Below, piece after piece: positions 11,291 to 24,338 of a stretch of 60,181 nt of DNA. Origin of the DNA: Helochares maculicollis. Its lineage: Eukaryota; Arthropoda; Insecta; Coleoptera; Hydrophilidae. Numbering within the stretch: the stretch's first letter is position 1; each line of letters opens with the position of its first letter. Location of the stretch: contig JAWQRO010000083.1 of the NCBI GenBank assembly GCA_033557835.1, positions 1-60,181 on the forward strand, read 5' to 3'. The notes below the pieces were generated by a model, which had not been told where the DNA came from, made no database searches, and was given only the letters and a program-made list of their open reading frames with translations. The translations under genes and the position numbers were made by a program.

Positions 11291-14039
11291 TTTTCTCATC
11301 AGCTTTTAGTAGTTAAATATTATTCTTAAGTTCAGAAAGACTGCGCGGGTGGGAGCAATTAAAGGGTTATAAAAGTATGCGGCTCCTTTCATAACTTCTC
11401 TTCGCGTCACGTTTCAGGCAAGCACCTTTGCAAAAGAGTACGTTTGATAAATTGATATGTTCTTTTTTGGGCACAACCACGCTCTAAAGATCACTATAAA
11501 CAGTTTTGAGCTTTCCCACAAATTACAGCTATTTTATTAAACAAACTGTGTTAAAAATTGTATATTTCAACTGTGATTTTCAGCAAGAACTAACCTAGAA
11601 CTAAATTTCTTACGGGCTTAAATAATAAAATTATTCTTTAGAATGTGCATGTTCACTTGATAACTTGAACCTTAAATATATTAAAGATTTGAGGCTTATT
11701 GAGCATGAGAAACAAAATACTTTGCTAAAATTTTCTTAATAACAATTTTTCTCATTGTGAAATCACTTAGTTTAGGATTAGTACTATACTTTTCGTACAG
11801 GTGACCAATAATAATGTCATTCGAAATCAAATGTTAAGTATAGACGCATACGTTAGAAAATTAAAATATATTGCAAACATTTAGTTTTAGTAGGAGGCAA
11901 AATAAGCGATTATGCTATAGAAAATTACAGTAACTTCTTTCTTCACTTATACTGAAATATGAAGTCATTTAGCTGCAAAATGTTTTAATACAGTAATGGA
12001 ACCTCAACGTTTATTTAACTACATTCATAAGCAATAATAAGATATGCACACATTATAAACTCGTACTGCATTATTAGTATAGTTTTAGAGTGTAGACAAC
12101 TCTTAACATTATTATTAAATTTGTTTTGCTTCAAGTTAGCTTTAATTATTAAAAGAGCTGTGGGAAGGCTATGAACTTTATTATCTAAATAGTTTTGATA
12201 TTTTCCAAAATTCTTCGTTTCATTTCTATTTAAGGTATATATTTCATCTTGGCAAAATTTAGATTACTTAGGTTTCTGTTTAGTGCTTTTTCTGCAATTG
12301 TTTATTGAGCTGACGTTCAATAGGTAACTTGTATGCTTGTATGTTTATTAATAGCTAATTCATCATGTTCAGGGAAAGCTATGCAAGTTTGGAGTACAGT
12401 TGTTCTTTTTAGAGGCTTAATGGTACCATTTTCAAATATCAAACCTTATATTAACCCTTCTTACAATTTAATTTTATTTTAAAGTTGTTATGTCATAATG
12501 TTGAGTTAAGAAAATGTTTTAAACTAGTTGTGTTGAATCTATGTGTAAATTTTGAGCACATGTACGAATGTTTTTCATGTCATTGAAGAAAAAAGTGTTT
12601 ACAGATACAAAGGCGTAAATATTAAATTTCTTTTTGCTACACGTTTTCAATTTTTGCTGCAGTAACTAAAATATGTAGAGTTTTTAAACGATTTGGAGCA
12701 TAATTGACTGGAACTGAAATCATAAGAGCGAATACTAAACTTATAAGAGGTACAGCTGATATTTATTGATGGGTTAAGTTTCATTGTTGATAACGTCAAA
12801 ACTAACATATTTAGTCTATCGTGTACTTTGCAAATAAAGACAAACTATTAGAAAATCAACAAGACGCTTGAGGCAACACAACTAGCTATTTTTCCACGTA
12901 TTTGGCAGTCTAGTTTGATTAATCATTTTATCGCATTATTTTCTTTCACTTAACTTTAACGCTACATTTTTATAATAATATCTCAATTTCTAATCGCTCA
13001 ACAACTGTCAAAAACCTGGTTGTATTGCTTAGCAATTGGTCATTCTTGCCTATATTTACAACAAACGGATATCCTTTATTTTATTAAGCTTCATAAAAAT
13101 ATCTTTCACTAGTATTGCTCGATTAAAGCGAATTTATAAATATAAGGCACATATTCTTGCTATATCCTGCAAAACAATTCATGGGATTAAGGAAAAAAAT
13201 AGTTTACATCCTTAAAATACTAAAGTCGTAAACAAATAAAGAAATTCCATGATAATCGAGCTTTCATTAGATATTTGTGCCAAGTATTGATGAGTCAGTC
13301 GGTCAGGATATTTTGTTTGTAGCAATATTCCTCTTTACACAAAAGAAAATGTACTTCTTTTAACTTAAAACTGCTCGTAAAGTTGAACTCAAGAAAATAT
13401 CAGTTTCTTTAGAAAAATTTAATCCTGTAAATTGTAAATTTCCTGTAAATTATAGTGTTTACTAACAATTTGGCGCGTCTTATAGTGTCGAAAGATTTTA
13501 TTGTTTATCTAAGTCAATTCAACTTGGTCCTTACGGAAACAACCAGGAATGAAATATTTAATGTACACAAATTTTTACATTAAGTTTTATTTTGGATTTA
13601 CTTTAATTATGTTACTTAAAATCCCAATTTACATGATAACTATTCAAAATATAACAAAACTACACCGAATTCATAGAGGCAAATTATTAAAATATGGGAT
13701 CAAATACACCACATAATCAGATTTAATATTGGAAAATTGTAGACACTATTTGTTTCATCGTCACAAAGAACAGTTTTGCAAAGCCGAGAAATGAGCAATA
13801 GTTTATCTATATATGATCTGTTATGAATATGCGGGATTTAAATAAAAACGTGCTATTGTCCAATCTAAATAGAGACATATAGCACCAAAAATAACGAATT
13901 TGTTTGAATACTACAAAGCTGTAGTTTTTTTGTATAAGCTTCTTTGTGAGTAAAAGTATTTCTATACGCATCGAATAGACCTAACTCTTGATTTTCCTTT
14001 GCTTTCTACTAAAGCTTAGTAAGTCTTTAATTTATCATG
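11291..14039. other. AT-rich DNA without recognisable genes
   Basis: Short broken frames, poly-A/T runs and no recognisable protein, tRNA or transposon signature. Nothing specific can be assigned. Confidence 0.5.
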
Positions 14040-14160
14040 AGTCACGCCACGTGCCAATTCGGAAGTAACACGTGCAATCAGAGAGCTGACTCAATTAATA
14101 GCTCATATTATCTGATGGCCTAATTAGTATCCTACAGTTGCGGTCTTGGTACAATTAGCT
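14040..14160. promoter_or_regulatory. paired CACGTG E-boxes with homeodomain words
   Basis: Two identical palindromic E-boxes CACGTG lie at 14048-14053 and 14069-14074, exactly 21 bp apart, which is two helical turns. They are followed by CAATTA (14092), TAATTA (14121) and CAATTA (14152). CACGTG is bound by bHLH and bHLH-PAS or bHLH-Zip factors. The helical phasing suggests cooperative binding on one face of the DNA. This is motif-based inference. Confidence 0.35.
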
Positions 14161-14389
14161 GTAAATTTTAGTCTCAACCGTAAGCATGTGTGGATCACAA
14201 TAATAAATATTAATCAAACAACACGAAAAGCAAGGAAAACAAGTAATAATCTCATGATTTTCAATTGGCTAAAGCCATGTCGCAATTGATTCCACATGAT
14301 TTGTTTCAGTGAGTAATCCACAAATGAAAATATAATACTTCAATTAAATTAAGCTTTGTTAAATGGAACAGGCTTTAAATGAATTGGTC

Positions 14390-14700
14390 CATTTGCAATG
14401 AGTGGAGGCACATCACGTACAAAACAAACACCGGATTTTTTGCGTCAATCATTTATGGCTCATTGTTATTTGGTGTAAATTTCGTTGAATCTTAAATACG
14501 TTTTAATATTAAAAGCCAGCTGTCAAAAGCGTTCCATTTTTTACGGCCCCATAAATTATATTGTAAATTTACCTGCCCCCTTTTCGCTAAACTTCGAAAC
14601 AGTTTTATTAACACCCCATATTTAAACCGCCAAAATTTAGATTATCCCACCGAAATTTCTAAGCGGCCTCCAGCACACTACTTAATGCTCTACCACGCTA
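14390..14700. promoter_or_regulatory. enhancer-like island with inverted TTTATGG words
   Basis: The posterior-Hox/Caudal-like word TTTATGG (14453-14459) is mirrored by CCATAAA at 14549-14555. The stretch also holds a CATCACGT word (14411-14418), a C-rich patch and a block of mixed sequence complexity. No open frame spans it. It resembles a conserved non-coding element, but only sequence texture and short motifs support this. Confidence 0.3.
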
Positions 14701-17700
14701 CGAGCGGCATCTTCTTTCCCTAACCCAACGATACAACCATCGATTCAGGAAGGAACTCTTCCTCGAACTAATTAATTTTAATAGACAAGTTAGAGATATT
14801 ACGAACAGAAACGACGACCTGCTGCGGTGCAATCATTATTTTTCGTGAATCAAGTTTTAGTATTTCTATACAAAAGTTAAACAGTAATACCCCAATTCTA
14901 AAGTTAGAACAAAAGAAGCTTCCTATCCCATTCAAAACGTAGTTAATCGTGTTTTACTGTGTATCTAATCTAAGACAAACTAGGGCGAAGTTGGTAATAA
15001 CTTAAATCCCTGTTTGAAAATTGGCTGTACCTGCGCCAACCTACAGTTGCAGGTCTGAACTACTACGGTTTCATTTAGTATTCAGATAAATTCCCATGCA
15101 GTGTCATAAAATGCGGGTTAAGTAATGAAGGAAACTTTTAACTCGCTTGTATAAAATATAACTATGGGATTTATTCATAAATTTCCAGTTGAGCTGTTTT
15201 TTCGTGTTTAGTTTCCACTTTACGCCCATTTTATGGAAATTCGCGTTAATGTTTTATGCGCCCGGCCTCTCGGTCCTTGAAGAACCAAGAAAAATGCCTC
15301 TTAGATTTCCTTAGAATATCACGATGTGTTTTACAAATTGGTGTTTGGGGTACAACTCCAGCGGGTTACGTTAAAATTGCATGATGTATTAAGCATGATT
15401 TATGTCACGAAACTTGTTTCTAAGCTCCATAGTTCGGGGAGAGAAAATTAAATTTTATTGTTTTATACGTGACACATAAAACTCAAGTTATGGTATAATT
15501 TTGTAAAATATTAAGTGTCGGTTGGAAGTTCCTTGGATGATTCAGTTTTAGCTATCAAAATTTGTTATTTATTAACTGAGTATAAATCGTCAACCATTAA
15601 GTAGCAAATAAGTTAATAAAATAATTTGGTAAATAGTTTTTCGTTACTTCTCATTGGAGGCGCAAAACTCAATTAATCATTATTGCAAGATAAGAGCCTT
15701 TCTAAACACATGTAAAACTTTAACTTCTATAACGCTCGCGTTAAGCTTCGTAAATGCTTGTAAAATTGATATGGGTCACGAAAGTTGGAGTCAAAAGGCC
15801 GTTTTCGTCAATGTAGTAATTTTTTGTGGCCTAATCCAGCAAAAAAGTCCTCAACAGATAATTCTGTGGGCGCCGATTAAACCATTAAATGTCGTCAAAA
15901 ATAAATTAGGCCGACGTTGAATCAACCCTCCCTAATAGCTTTCAGTTTGACAACTAAGAAGTCTATAAAGGCTTAAAGTTGTGCACAAAGTGCTTTGTTT
16001 GCTCTTTTCATTCAAAAGAATTGGCTTTCACCTTGGTCTGCGTATTACAGTTACTCTCCCGAAAATTAAGATTAATAGTTACATTAATGGCGCACTTATA
16101 AGCTAAATGGCACCCCGGCGCAAAATGTTCATGTCTTTTCATTAGCCGCCAAATTTTCAGGATCGGGAAAATTTCAAAGCGCGCTTCCGGAACGGATAAA
16201 TAAAATGAAGAGGGAAGGGCTTAAGCAGGGAGTACAAGTGAAAATAAATAACGCCTACTATCTCAGTTATGGGAGTATTAGTCGCTGGTTAGATATATTA
16301 TGGGGTGGAAAACAGTCATTTGTTTGTTTGAAGAAGACGTATAGGATTGTCGGTAGTGTAGCGAAACCGCAATAAAAAAATATGTTTAAGTAGGGGGCGT
16401 ATTAGTAATTATTAGATGTTTGTAAAGTAGCGCCAGCGTTCTTTAAGAGAGGTTGATAAATCTTTCAAAATAATTCCCAATAAAAGTGAAAGACCTCATG
16501 AAGCAAGACGTATAATATTTTATACATCAAACTGAATAATAAAGTCTTATCAAAGAAATTGCCCAGTAGAGTGCATGATATCGACCTTATCTCGTCTTGC
16601 AAAGTAGGAAAGAAGTAATGAAAGTTGGTGGAATCCCAAGAGCGCCAACAAAACGCAGTATCAAAGACGTGAATATTGCGTGACCCGTTCTTAGTAATCT
16701 AGTAATCTTTGAATGATCAAGCCGAAGACGCCGAGAGGGAGGAAGCAAACAGAGAGTAGGTACTTGATATAAAAATCCCTTGTCTTAGGATGTGTGCAGA
16801 CGAATATCTGAAAGCTGAAATGCTGAAATAAATTTTGCAGCAAACCTCGATGTTTCCTTTCTCCACTTCGCTGTGCTGGTGCGGTGGAGGATCGTTACGT
16901 TGCTTCACATTTCTGTTTATTTTGGAGCCCCGACGCTACACGTTGTTGCTGTTGCCGTTCGCTGTGGGAAGAATACAAAATGCCGGATTTCAGTATTTGC
17001 TGTGCTGAAAGAGGGAAACTGTGCTTTGATTAAAGAAATAAATAAGCAATTTTATTGTGTGGTTACAGATATTTTTGTTTAAAACTTATAGACATTTTAA
17101 AACCAAAAATAAGAAAAAGTTGCTATTTTATGTGTAAATTTTTTTTTATTTGATTGATAGTTTTATTGAGCTTAACTCATATGCTATTTTCTTGCAAATT
17201 CAACTTTAGGCTACAGAACTTGATTGTTATCAATATATAAACTATATATGTTTCAACAAGGCCTAGTAGGGTGTCTGCACTTAATCGTGTTGTTGTGTAT
17301 ATAAACTATATATATTTTGGCTGCAGTGATACAATATTCAGCAATAATATAACATATTTACAACCAATAAAGTTTCAACTTTATATAACTATTGTTCTCA
17401 CCTAGAAAAACTTTTTAAAATATAGAATTTTGTGGTTTTCAAAGATGTATCTTAACAGTGAGGAGTGAATATTTGATTTCACTGTTATCAAGAAATATAT
17501 TAAATTGCCTTAGATATAGCTTAACAAATTGTTATTGAGATTTTAGCAACACTGTTGAGCGAGGTTATGTAAATGTCTAAGAAGATTTTGAAGAAAAAGT
17601 AATGAGGGGTACTCATTTTAATAAGTCGGTTAGATATAGTAAATTTAAATATATACCTAAGAGAGCATGTAGTTCTACAACTTACAAGTTGTGTATTGGG

Positions 17701-18334
17701 AAGGTATACTTTTTTCTTGCTCTATTAGCACAACAAACAAAAATACAGTAAAAACAACAAAAAATTCACAAAAAGGAGTTAATGAGTAATGAATTAAGAC
17801 AAACATTTTAAAATGCAAAAACTAAAAGCACTAGAATTGTTTTATATAATAAGCGAAATATAACAAATTTAAACTTTTTCATGAAAATATTCATTTTTTA
17901 TACATTTTATATATGTGTCGATTGGTTCGTTTGTTACAATTGCTCCAAAGTACGAGATCCATTTCGATGCATGGATAAAGAGCGGATCCTTTGTTAGGGT
18001 AGATACCATTTTGATGGTAATACTTATAATGCTGACAAAACTTGTGCGTATTTAGTTTTGACTCCAGTAAATGTTTCTAGTATTTTTTATAAGCATTAAA
18101 TAGTCATAAGCATTTGCATAAGACTAATCTGAATAGTGCCGATAATGGTAGCAAAAATGATGTATGTTCTAGAGTATTCATAAATTTTTCAAGTCAATAA
18201 AAAAGGGTGTTGCTACTATTTTTTTATAGTAGTCCACTCTTCCTATTATCGTATGGGAAGTTTCATTCCAATCTGTCAATTCATTCTTTGTTTACAAGCC
18301 ATTTAGTATCGACGTGTCATACTATTTTTTTGCA
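14701..18334. other. mixed-composition DNA, no gene recognised
   Basis: Includes moderately complex stretches at 15220-15420, 15900-16220 (with GGCACCCCGGCGC and AAAGCGCGCTTCCGG words) and 16560-16990. ORFs at 15654-15920 (88 codons) and 16873-17082 (69 codons) have no recognisable domain and no splice context that stands out. From 17090 on the sequence is very AT-rich. A short near-duplicate word TATATAAACTATATAT occurs near 17234 and 17298. Confidence 0.4.
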
Positions 18335-18995
18335 ATGCAAAAAGTAAAATGTTGCACTGAATTTTAATTTTTGAAAGGTTTAAAAGCAAATAAAATTTAT
18401 GAACGAATATTAAAAGTGTGTCAGGACTCTTCACCTCCAATTAGTACAATAGAAAGATTGGTTTCAGAAAGTTGTGTGTACAACGGGTGCAGCGTTCACT
18501 AACTATGGAACAAAACCTCATTTGAATGCAATTTTCTCAGCATCATTTAGAGCGTTTTTAAATAGACAAAGTAGCTTTTGGGCATCAATTCATCAATATG
18601 GATGAGACTTGACTCTATTACCAAGATTCTGAATCAAAACAAGAGGCTAAAAAGTGGGTTAATCTTGGTTCTTCGGCTCCGAAACGGGTTCGTGTTCAGA
18701 AATCCGTGCAAATAATGTTAGTGTTAGGTTTTGGGATGCGAAAAGGCTTTTGTACTTGCAGACTGGTAAAACAATAATATCTGAATATTATTGTAACCTG
18801 AAGAAAAAAGACCCTGTCTGCCGAAGAAAATATTCATTTTCACCAGGAAAATGTAGTATGTCACAACTTGCATCAGGGTTTTCAATTTGTCGTCTTGGAG
18901 TACTGTATATCGACCACTACGAGGTGCACCTTTAAAGCTGGAATCTTCAGAGCACAATTACTTGCATTGGTTTTTTCCAAGGCTATTAGAACCCC
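18335..18995 (+). pseudogene. decayed mariner (Tc1/mariner superfamily) transposase
   Basis: This is a dead copy of a mariner DNA-transposon transposase. The N-terminal helix-turn-helix part starts at ATG 18335 and includes FLKGLKANKI and QDSSPPISTIERLVSES; an in-frame TAA interrupts it at 18365. A large part of the DNA-binding domain and linker is then missing. The catalytic part resumes as INMDET at 18598 with the first catalytic Asp, but the Trp that normally follows is a TGA stop (18610). LYYQDSESKQEAKKWVNLGS and the RVRVQKS block follow. The match continues in other frames: FWDAKRLLYLQTGKTIISEY from about 18729, then HFHQENVVCH from about 18835, where family members have HQDN (second Asp replaced by Glu), and finally a weak match near 18941-18985. 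Three or more frameshifts, stops and an internal deletion rule out activity. Terminal inverted repeats and TA target duplications were not found. Confidence 0.85.
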
Positions 18996-19019
18996 CCTTT
19001 TGGTTAATTTGGTGAACTG

Positions 19020-20219
19020 TCTCAGCAGCAAAGTATCTCCATTTTAAAATAAATTATCATATAAAATTGTTCTTTATACTTGCCAAATTAAGCCTACAAA
19101 AAACAAAACCAATATTAAACATAGAAACAAACAAATTTCGTTATTAGATAGAGCGAAAAATTTTGTTCAAGCTGCGATGTTAACACGTGAAGTACTTTCA
19201 ATATATATTAAGCAGCAAACGAATAAAAAACATTAACGCAAAACTCTGGGAAAATTCGTACTATTCTTATATAAAACAATTTTTTATTAATGTAAAACGA
19301 ATGTTCAAATGCGGAATATGCTTACACTGTTTGGTAAGTGAAAACTATTTCATTATTTTTTGCTGCATATTTTTAATAAAAAAACAATTCTATTCGAAAT
19401 ATCTTCTGAAAAATCAATGATGTTATCTTTTAGTAATGCTATATAATTAGTAACATAACTTTATACACTATACATGTTATTACAACAATTAAAGAAAGTA
19501 TTTCTAGTCATTCTTCGTTATTGTTGGTTTAAGTACAAAAGAATTTCCATTTCTGGTCTCACACAACTATACATATTCAATTTGGCTAATTTTGTCAGGG
19601 TTGTTCTTTGTTTTTATTCGTTGTTTCGTGAAATCTTTGCTTACATACAGCTTGTTAATTGTACTTCTACTTTTTATGCAGTTTCTGTAAGCTGAAAGCA
19701 TCTTTTGCACAGATACCATCTTATTGATTAATTAAAAAGCATGAGTGATAATAAAAACTAGTCATTACAAGCAGCTTGTTTAAAAATCATAGAAACCTGA
19801 AATACATAATTTGTCAACTAGGTCCACAAGATGGGGCAGCATCATTTACAACTACAAAATGGATTATTATTGTAAGCCTATCTAAACGTGAAAACAAAAT
19901 AGTTGTATTATAATACACTCGGCGCCCATACAACAGACAATTGTTAGTATTCCATAAACTTAATAGTACTATTTATATTAATCATTACTGAAACCATTTA
20001 TTAATCATTGATGTAATAAAAATTAGTTGTTGCCCACTCGCCTGGTTTCCTGAAATTAAAAGCTTTAAAGTGTTTTTTACAATAGCGCCTTTAATGTAAA
20101 TCGCCTGTAATTTATGAAAGCCTATTGTTCCTTGATATAAATAGCAGCGAAATTGTTGAAAACGAAACTCTACCTCCAACTAAAGCACCTTATCTTTAAA
20201 ACGATTTGCGAATTAAAGA
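19020..20219. other. AT-rich DNA without recognisable genes
   Basis: Right flank of the mariner copy. ORFs of 64 to 77 codons at 19187, 19474 and 19985(-) lack recognisable domains and follow AT-rich composition. No transposon end was identified. Confidence 0.5.
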
Positions 20220-20460
20220 GCGCGCTTCTTAATTTGTTTCAGCACGGATAACACAACTCTTGTTTTAAACTCTATAACAATATAATGTATTCGCGCGGAG
20301 CTTCACGAAACGTGCTCATATTACGAATGTAACACAACAAACCCCTTCACATCTCGTCCCGAGACCCATCCGTTCCCCCTTGAAATAATTTACAACGTAT
20401 GGAGCATTAGAAAATTGCTTTTAGGGCGTACGTCAATCAAGATAATTAATTAATTCGCTA
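20220..20460. promoter_or_regulatory. enhancer-like island ending in TAATTAATTAATT
   Basis: A more balanced stretch with GAGCGCGCTTC, TTCGCGCGGAGC and a CCCGAGACCCATCCG block. It ends with CGTCAATCAAGATAATT (20431-20447) running into TAATTAATTAATT (20443-20455), which combines a TTGATTGACG Exd/Meis-like word with overlapping homeodomain cores. No ORF spans it. Regulatory function is inferred from motif content only. Confidence 0.3.
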
Positions 20461-21579
20461 AACATAAAATAATTTTCTCAGCAATTAATATAAGTAAACA
20501 TAATTCTGTGGTTTGCTTTTTCATATTTTATAAGGGCCTACTTATCTTGATTTAAGGGCTGCTTTTTGAGCTTGATTGTTTTATACATTCTGATCAAGAT
20601 TTCGTGATGCCAAATAAATACAGTGTAATTAAAATCGCAGTTAATTATAATACCAACTAAAAATACAACCGTGTAAACTTTTACATAATTTGTTAGTAAA
20701 TGAAATGAAAAATTTTATTTAAGAAATATTTTCTACCGCTTTCTGAGTCTCCAACGTACACCGGCTTAAAAACGAAAAATGAGCTTTATTTGTGAAAGTT
20801 TATGTTCTTCCCAAAGCCATCTCCTAAATAAAGAATGACGTTTTTAAATTTCATTCAAAGTTGTCATGTGAAATAAACTGAGGTCGCAAATATTGCATAC
20901 CGAATTGCAAGAGATGCGGCACATAAGAAGAACTATGTAAATTTTTATGGGCACAATTTTATTTCTGTTCATGTGTTCTATATTTTCGCCCGCGAGAAAA
21001 ATAAAACCACATTTCTCTTCTGATACACACAAATCTTTCTGTATATTTTAAATGTACGAACTTTAACATCGGCGCTAACATGAGCGGTTCGTGAGCTTTG
21101 GACTATAAATTTCCTCTGGTTATTGGTTTTCGCTACATGGTGGCTAACACTATTTATCACTTTTGGTGGATATTCCATACGTTTCGGTCTCTGCCATCTG
21201 CACTGGATACATTTTACAGCGCCTCTATACGTTATTTATAAATAAATTGCGCTTTAGTACATAAAACTGCTTTCCAAGCATTAACAACCTGTTTCGTATG
21301 AAATATTGATAAATTAAAACTAAATCAAGCACCGTGCGTGCAAAGGAATAGCAGCCGCATAGAAAATCAAGTCAAGACTTTTCCGCTTTGTTTAAAACTT
21401 CCTCCGCACACCAATTACTTAACAGAATCTCATTAAAAAATTAAATTACTTCGAAAATTCAATTCATCAATTCTTCGCAAGTTTCCACTATTTACCGAGA
21501 AAAAAGTTCCGCTAGAAACTTTCGATTCTTAATTCGAATCAAAGCTAATTAATTTTCAAATTGTTTTCCAATTTAAAAC

Positions 21580-21920
21580 AAAAGCCCCATCCGCGTTCTC
21601 CTATTAATCACGAAATTCTCTTGAGCTTGACGGGGGTACAGAAGAAAGTGAAAAAGCGAAACAGAGCGGAGACGAAGCATGCAAATATTTAGATGAGAAG
21701 GATAGGAAGCAACTTAATCAAACAAAGCGATGCGAGAAACGTCGGGAAGACTATGTGTGGTGTTCAGAAGAAAAGTAAATTACATGTTTTATTGCAGGCC
21801 CGCCCTTCTCGAACACGCATTATTAAAGTTCATTTGTTGAAAATTGTTAGGATAGAGTTTATACCACCGGCCGCGGCCTCCGCGCCTCCAAAATTCATTT
21901 CTTTTCTACAGAAAAACCAT
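21580..21920. other. GC-richer patch with a GGCCGCGGCC core
   Basis: Around 21866-21890 the sequence CCGGCCGCGGCCTCCGCGCC is far more GC-rich than anything nearby. Overlapping ORFs on both strands (21693-21968 + and 21830-22042 -) owe their length to this composition and show no recognisable domain. It may be a small CpG-rich regulatory site or part of an unrecognised exon. Confidence 0.25.
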
Positions 21921-23911
21921 ACAACTCGGTTACAAACGAGGATTAACTGGTACACCCACTCCATATAGCAGGGAAGTTTTTGCCCTCCTAAAAGTTGGTT
22001 GTGTCGTAAGTAAAGTAAAGTAATTGGCTTGTTCACTAACAATGAATATTCTAGTTAGTATTTATAGTTTTTAGGGACGGCACACCAAGTTAACGACCCG
22101 ACCCACTGCTTCACGTCTCATAACTTTTGATTAATTTCGGTTTTGACTAATGTTTCCTAAAAGTAGCTTTAATTTTGCACTTTGTTATCATTAAATTCAG
22201 TTTTATTTAAGAAAATAGTGTAGTCATATAAGTTTTCTAATTAAAAGTTTGATTAAGCAGACACTCCGGACAAGCGCATAAAACTATGGGGATGAGTTTC
22301 ATGGCACAAGCTGAGCAGTTTTAATAATGTTGATGGCCTCTATTTTTGCATGTCTTACATTTCCAACTATTTTATCACTTTAAATTCATATGTTAGTTTG
22401 GTCTTCAAAAATGGATAGTGGAATAAAAAAAATTGTATACGGTTGTATGCATTTGAATCGATCATCTGTTTGTTCTAACAAATCATGGTTTTGTAAAAAA
22501 ATTAAGAAAAGTTTTACGCTTAATAAATTTTGTTATGACAGTATTATTCCAATAAAACTTTGTGTTTCACATTGAACATCATATAAAGCAAAGTGGTGCC
22601 TGGTAGCTGGCTTAAGCGCTATTACCATTAGCTCGTATCGATGCGATGGTCGCACTTTAGAAACAGGCTCATGAAGGGACTCTGTAAGGACCGTATAATT
22701 GGCTCAACTAACTATCAGCAAGTATTAAATGCTTGTATTTACCGCACAACTTTCTATGGCACTCGAACTATATTGAACTTTAATGAGTTTTTAGTTACTA
22801 ATGTTTCAGAGTAAGTTATGGGATAACGACTTTCGTGAAAAAGAGAGAAACCAATAGTTGAGTATTTTTGTCATAGCTATATACATATATATTAACTTAA
22901 TATTTTGTTACTTTAGCAATTTCTCAGTTATTGGTCAAACTAAAAGTTAAATTGTTTCAGAATTTATTTTATCTCAAGTTACGTTTATAACTCGTTTAAG
23001 TTTTGCAATGCTATTAAGCTGCCTCTTATTGACTACAATTCTTTATAGTTTTTCGTGGTGATTTAGATGCGAAGGTTGAAAGAGGCAGTTGCAAATATTA
23101 AAACACACGCTAGAGCCAGTCTTGAACTGCTTTAAAAAATTGCACAGTAGTTTTATCTTGCTAGAAGATACACATGATTCTGTATATTTGTCCAAAGCAT
23201 ATTATAGCATTTTAACTACTTTCATTGGTTGAGGAGCGAGTTATTTTAAGCATTAGTTCCGTTTAAAAAGTCTCATTTCCAGCAATCTTGTATTTTCACC
23301 TTTCTTCTTTCCTTAAATTAAGAAGTATTAAAAGTAAAAAAGTAAGAACAAGAATATCTAATTTATTTTCTTGGGTATATTTGAAATACTTGGAAATAAA
23401 ACAGGACGACCATTAATCTAAATTGTATCTAATTTGATTTTACTGAGAACGAAATAATTCTATAATTACCTTAAATCTTTCCAGCAGTGAGTTTGAACAA
23501 GTTTATTTATGAGTAAAATTAATTTGTAGTTACTGTTGCCAATTAGTATCAAAATGATAGCCAAAATAAGTAACGGAGGTTAGTTAGTATGATATTGTTT
23601 TAACTTATGGTATTTTTAAATTTTTAATTCAATGTCTTTTGAAGTATGTTTCAGAATCTGTTGTTGCGATTATTTTGAGGTTTTTAAAGATTTTCTTTTA
23701 ATTGATGTTATTTAGATCGGTGATAAATGAACTGGCGTTGCTTTGAGTGTCTCAATTTTCAGCATCGGAACTTGATACATGGAAGCGGTTATTCTTTCAA
23801 CTTTCATCAGATGTCCATGTATATATGGTATAGCCTATATGTATTTTCGGTAGGTAGAATAATCTCTTTTCGTCATTTCACACCCTTTTCCCGATGGAAA
23901 AGAGTACTTAA
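21921..23911. other. AT-rich DNA without recognisable genes
   Basis: No coding, RNA or transposon signal recognised. A patch at 22590-22770 is more complex than its surroundings but has no persistent frame. Confidence 0.5.
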
Positions 23912-24338
23912 CTTAAGAAATATAAGAGATTAGCTTTGAATACTTTTTTGAAATATTATTTTGATTCTAGTTGAGTAGTTGCGTACAGTGTTTGTCCTGT
24001 CGATCTTATTCAGTGGTTGTTTTATAGAAACAATATATCAGTCCGACAGTTTATTATATCTATGATATCCCATTTTAAATTATTTCTTCTTTTTGTCTTT
24101 GTATTAGTAAAATTGATTTATTTAGCTTAAGAAATATATGAGATTAGCTTTGAATACTTTTTTGAAATAATATTTTGATTCTAGTTGAGTAGTTGCGTAC
24201 AGTGTTCGTCTTGTCGATCTTATTCATTGGTTGTTATATAGAAGCAATATATCAGTCAGACAGTTTATTATATCTATGATATCCCATTTTAAATTATTTC
24301 TTCTTTTTATCTTTGTATTAGTAAAATTGATTTATTTA
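23912..24338. repeat. 214-bp tandem duplication
   Basis: Two adjacent copies (23912-24125 and 24126-24338) begin with CTTAAGAAATATA and end with AAAATTGATTTATTTA. They differ at about ten single positions, for example TTTGTCCTG versus TTCGTCTTG, CAGTGG versus CATTGG and AGTCCGACAG versus AGTCAGACAG. There is no coding frame and no similarity to the 111-bp duplication. The identity level suggests a fairly recent local duplication. Confidence 0.9.

Noticed and set aside
15654..15920. 88-codon ORF
   Set aside because: No recognisable domain, no codon bias differing from surroundings, and no splice or promoter context.
18724..18957. 77-codon minus-strand ORF
   Set aside because: It is the antisense shadow of the decayed mariner transposase.
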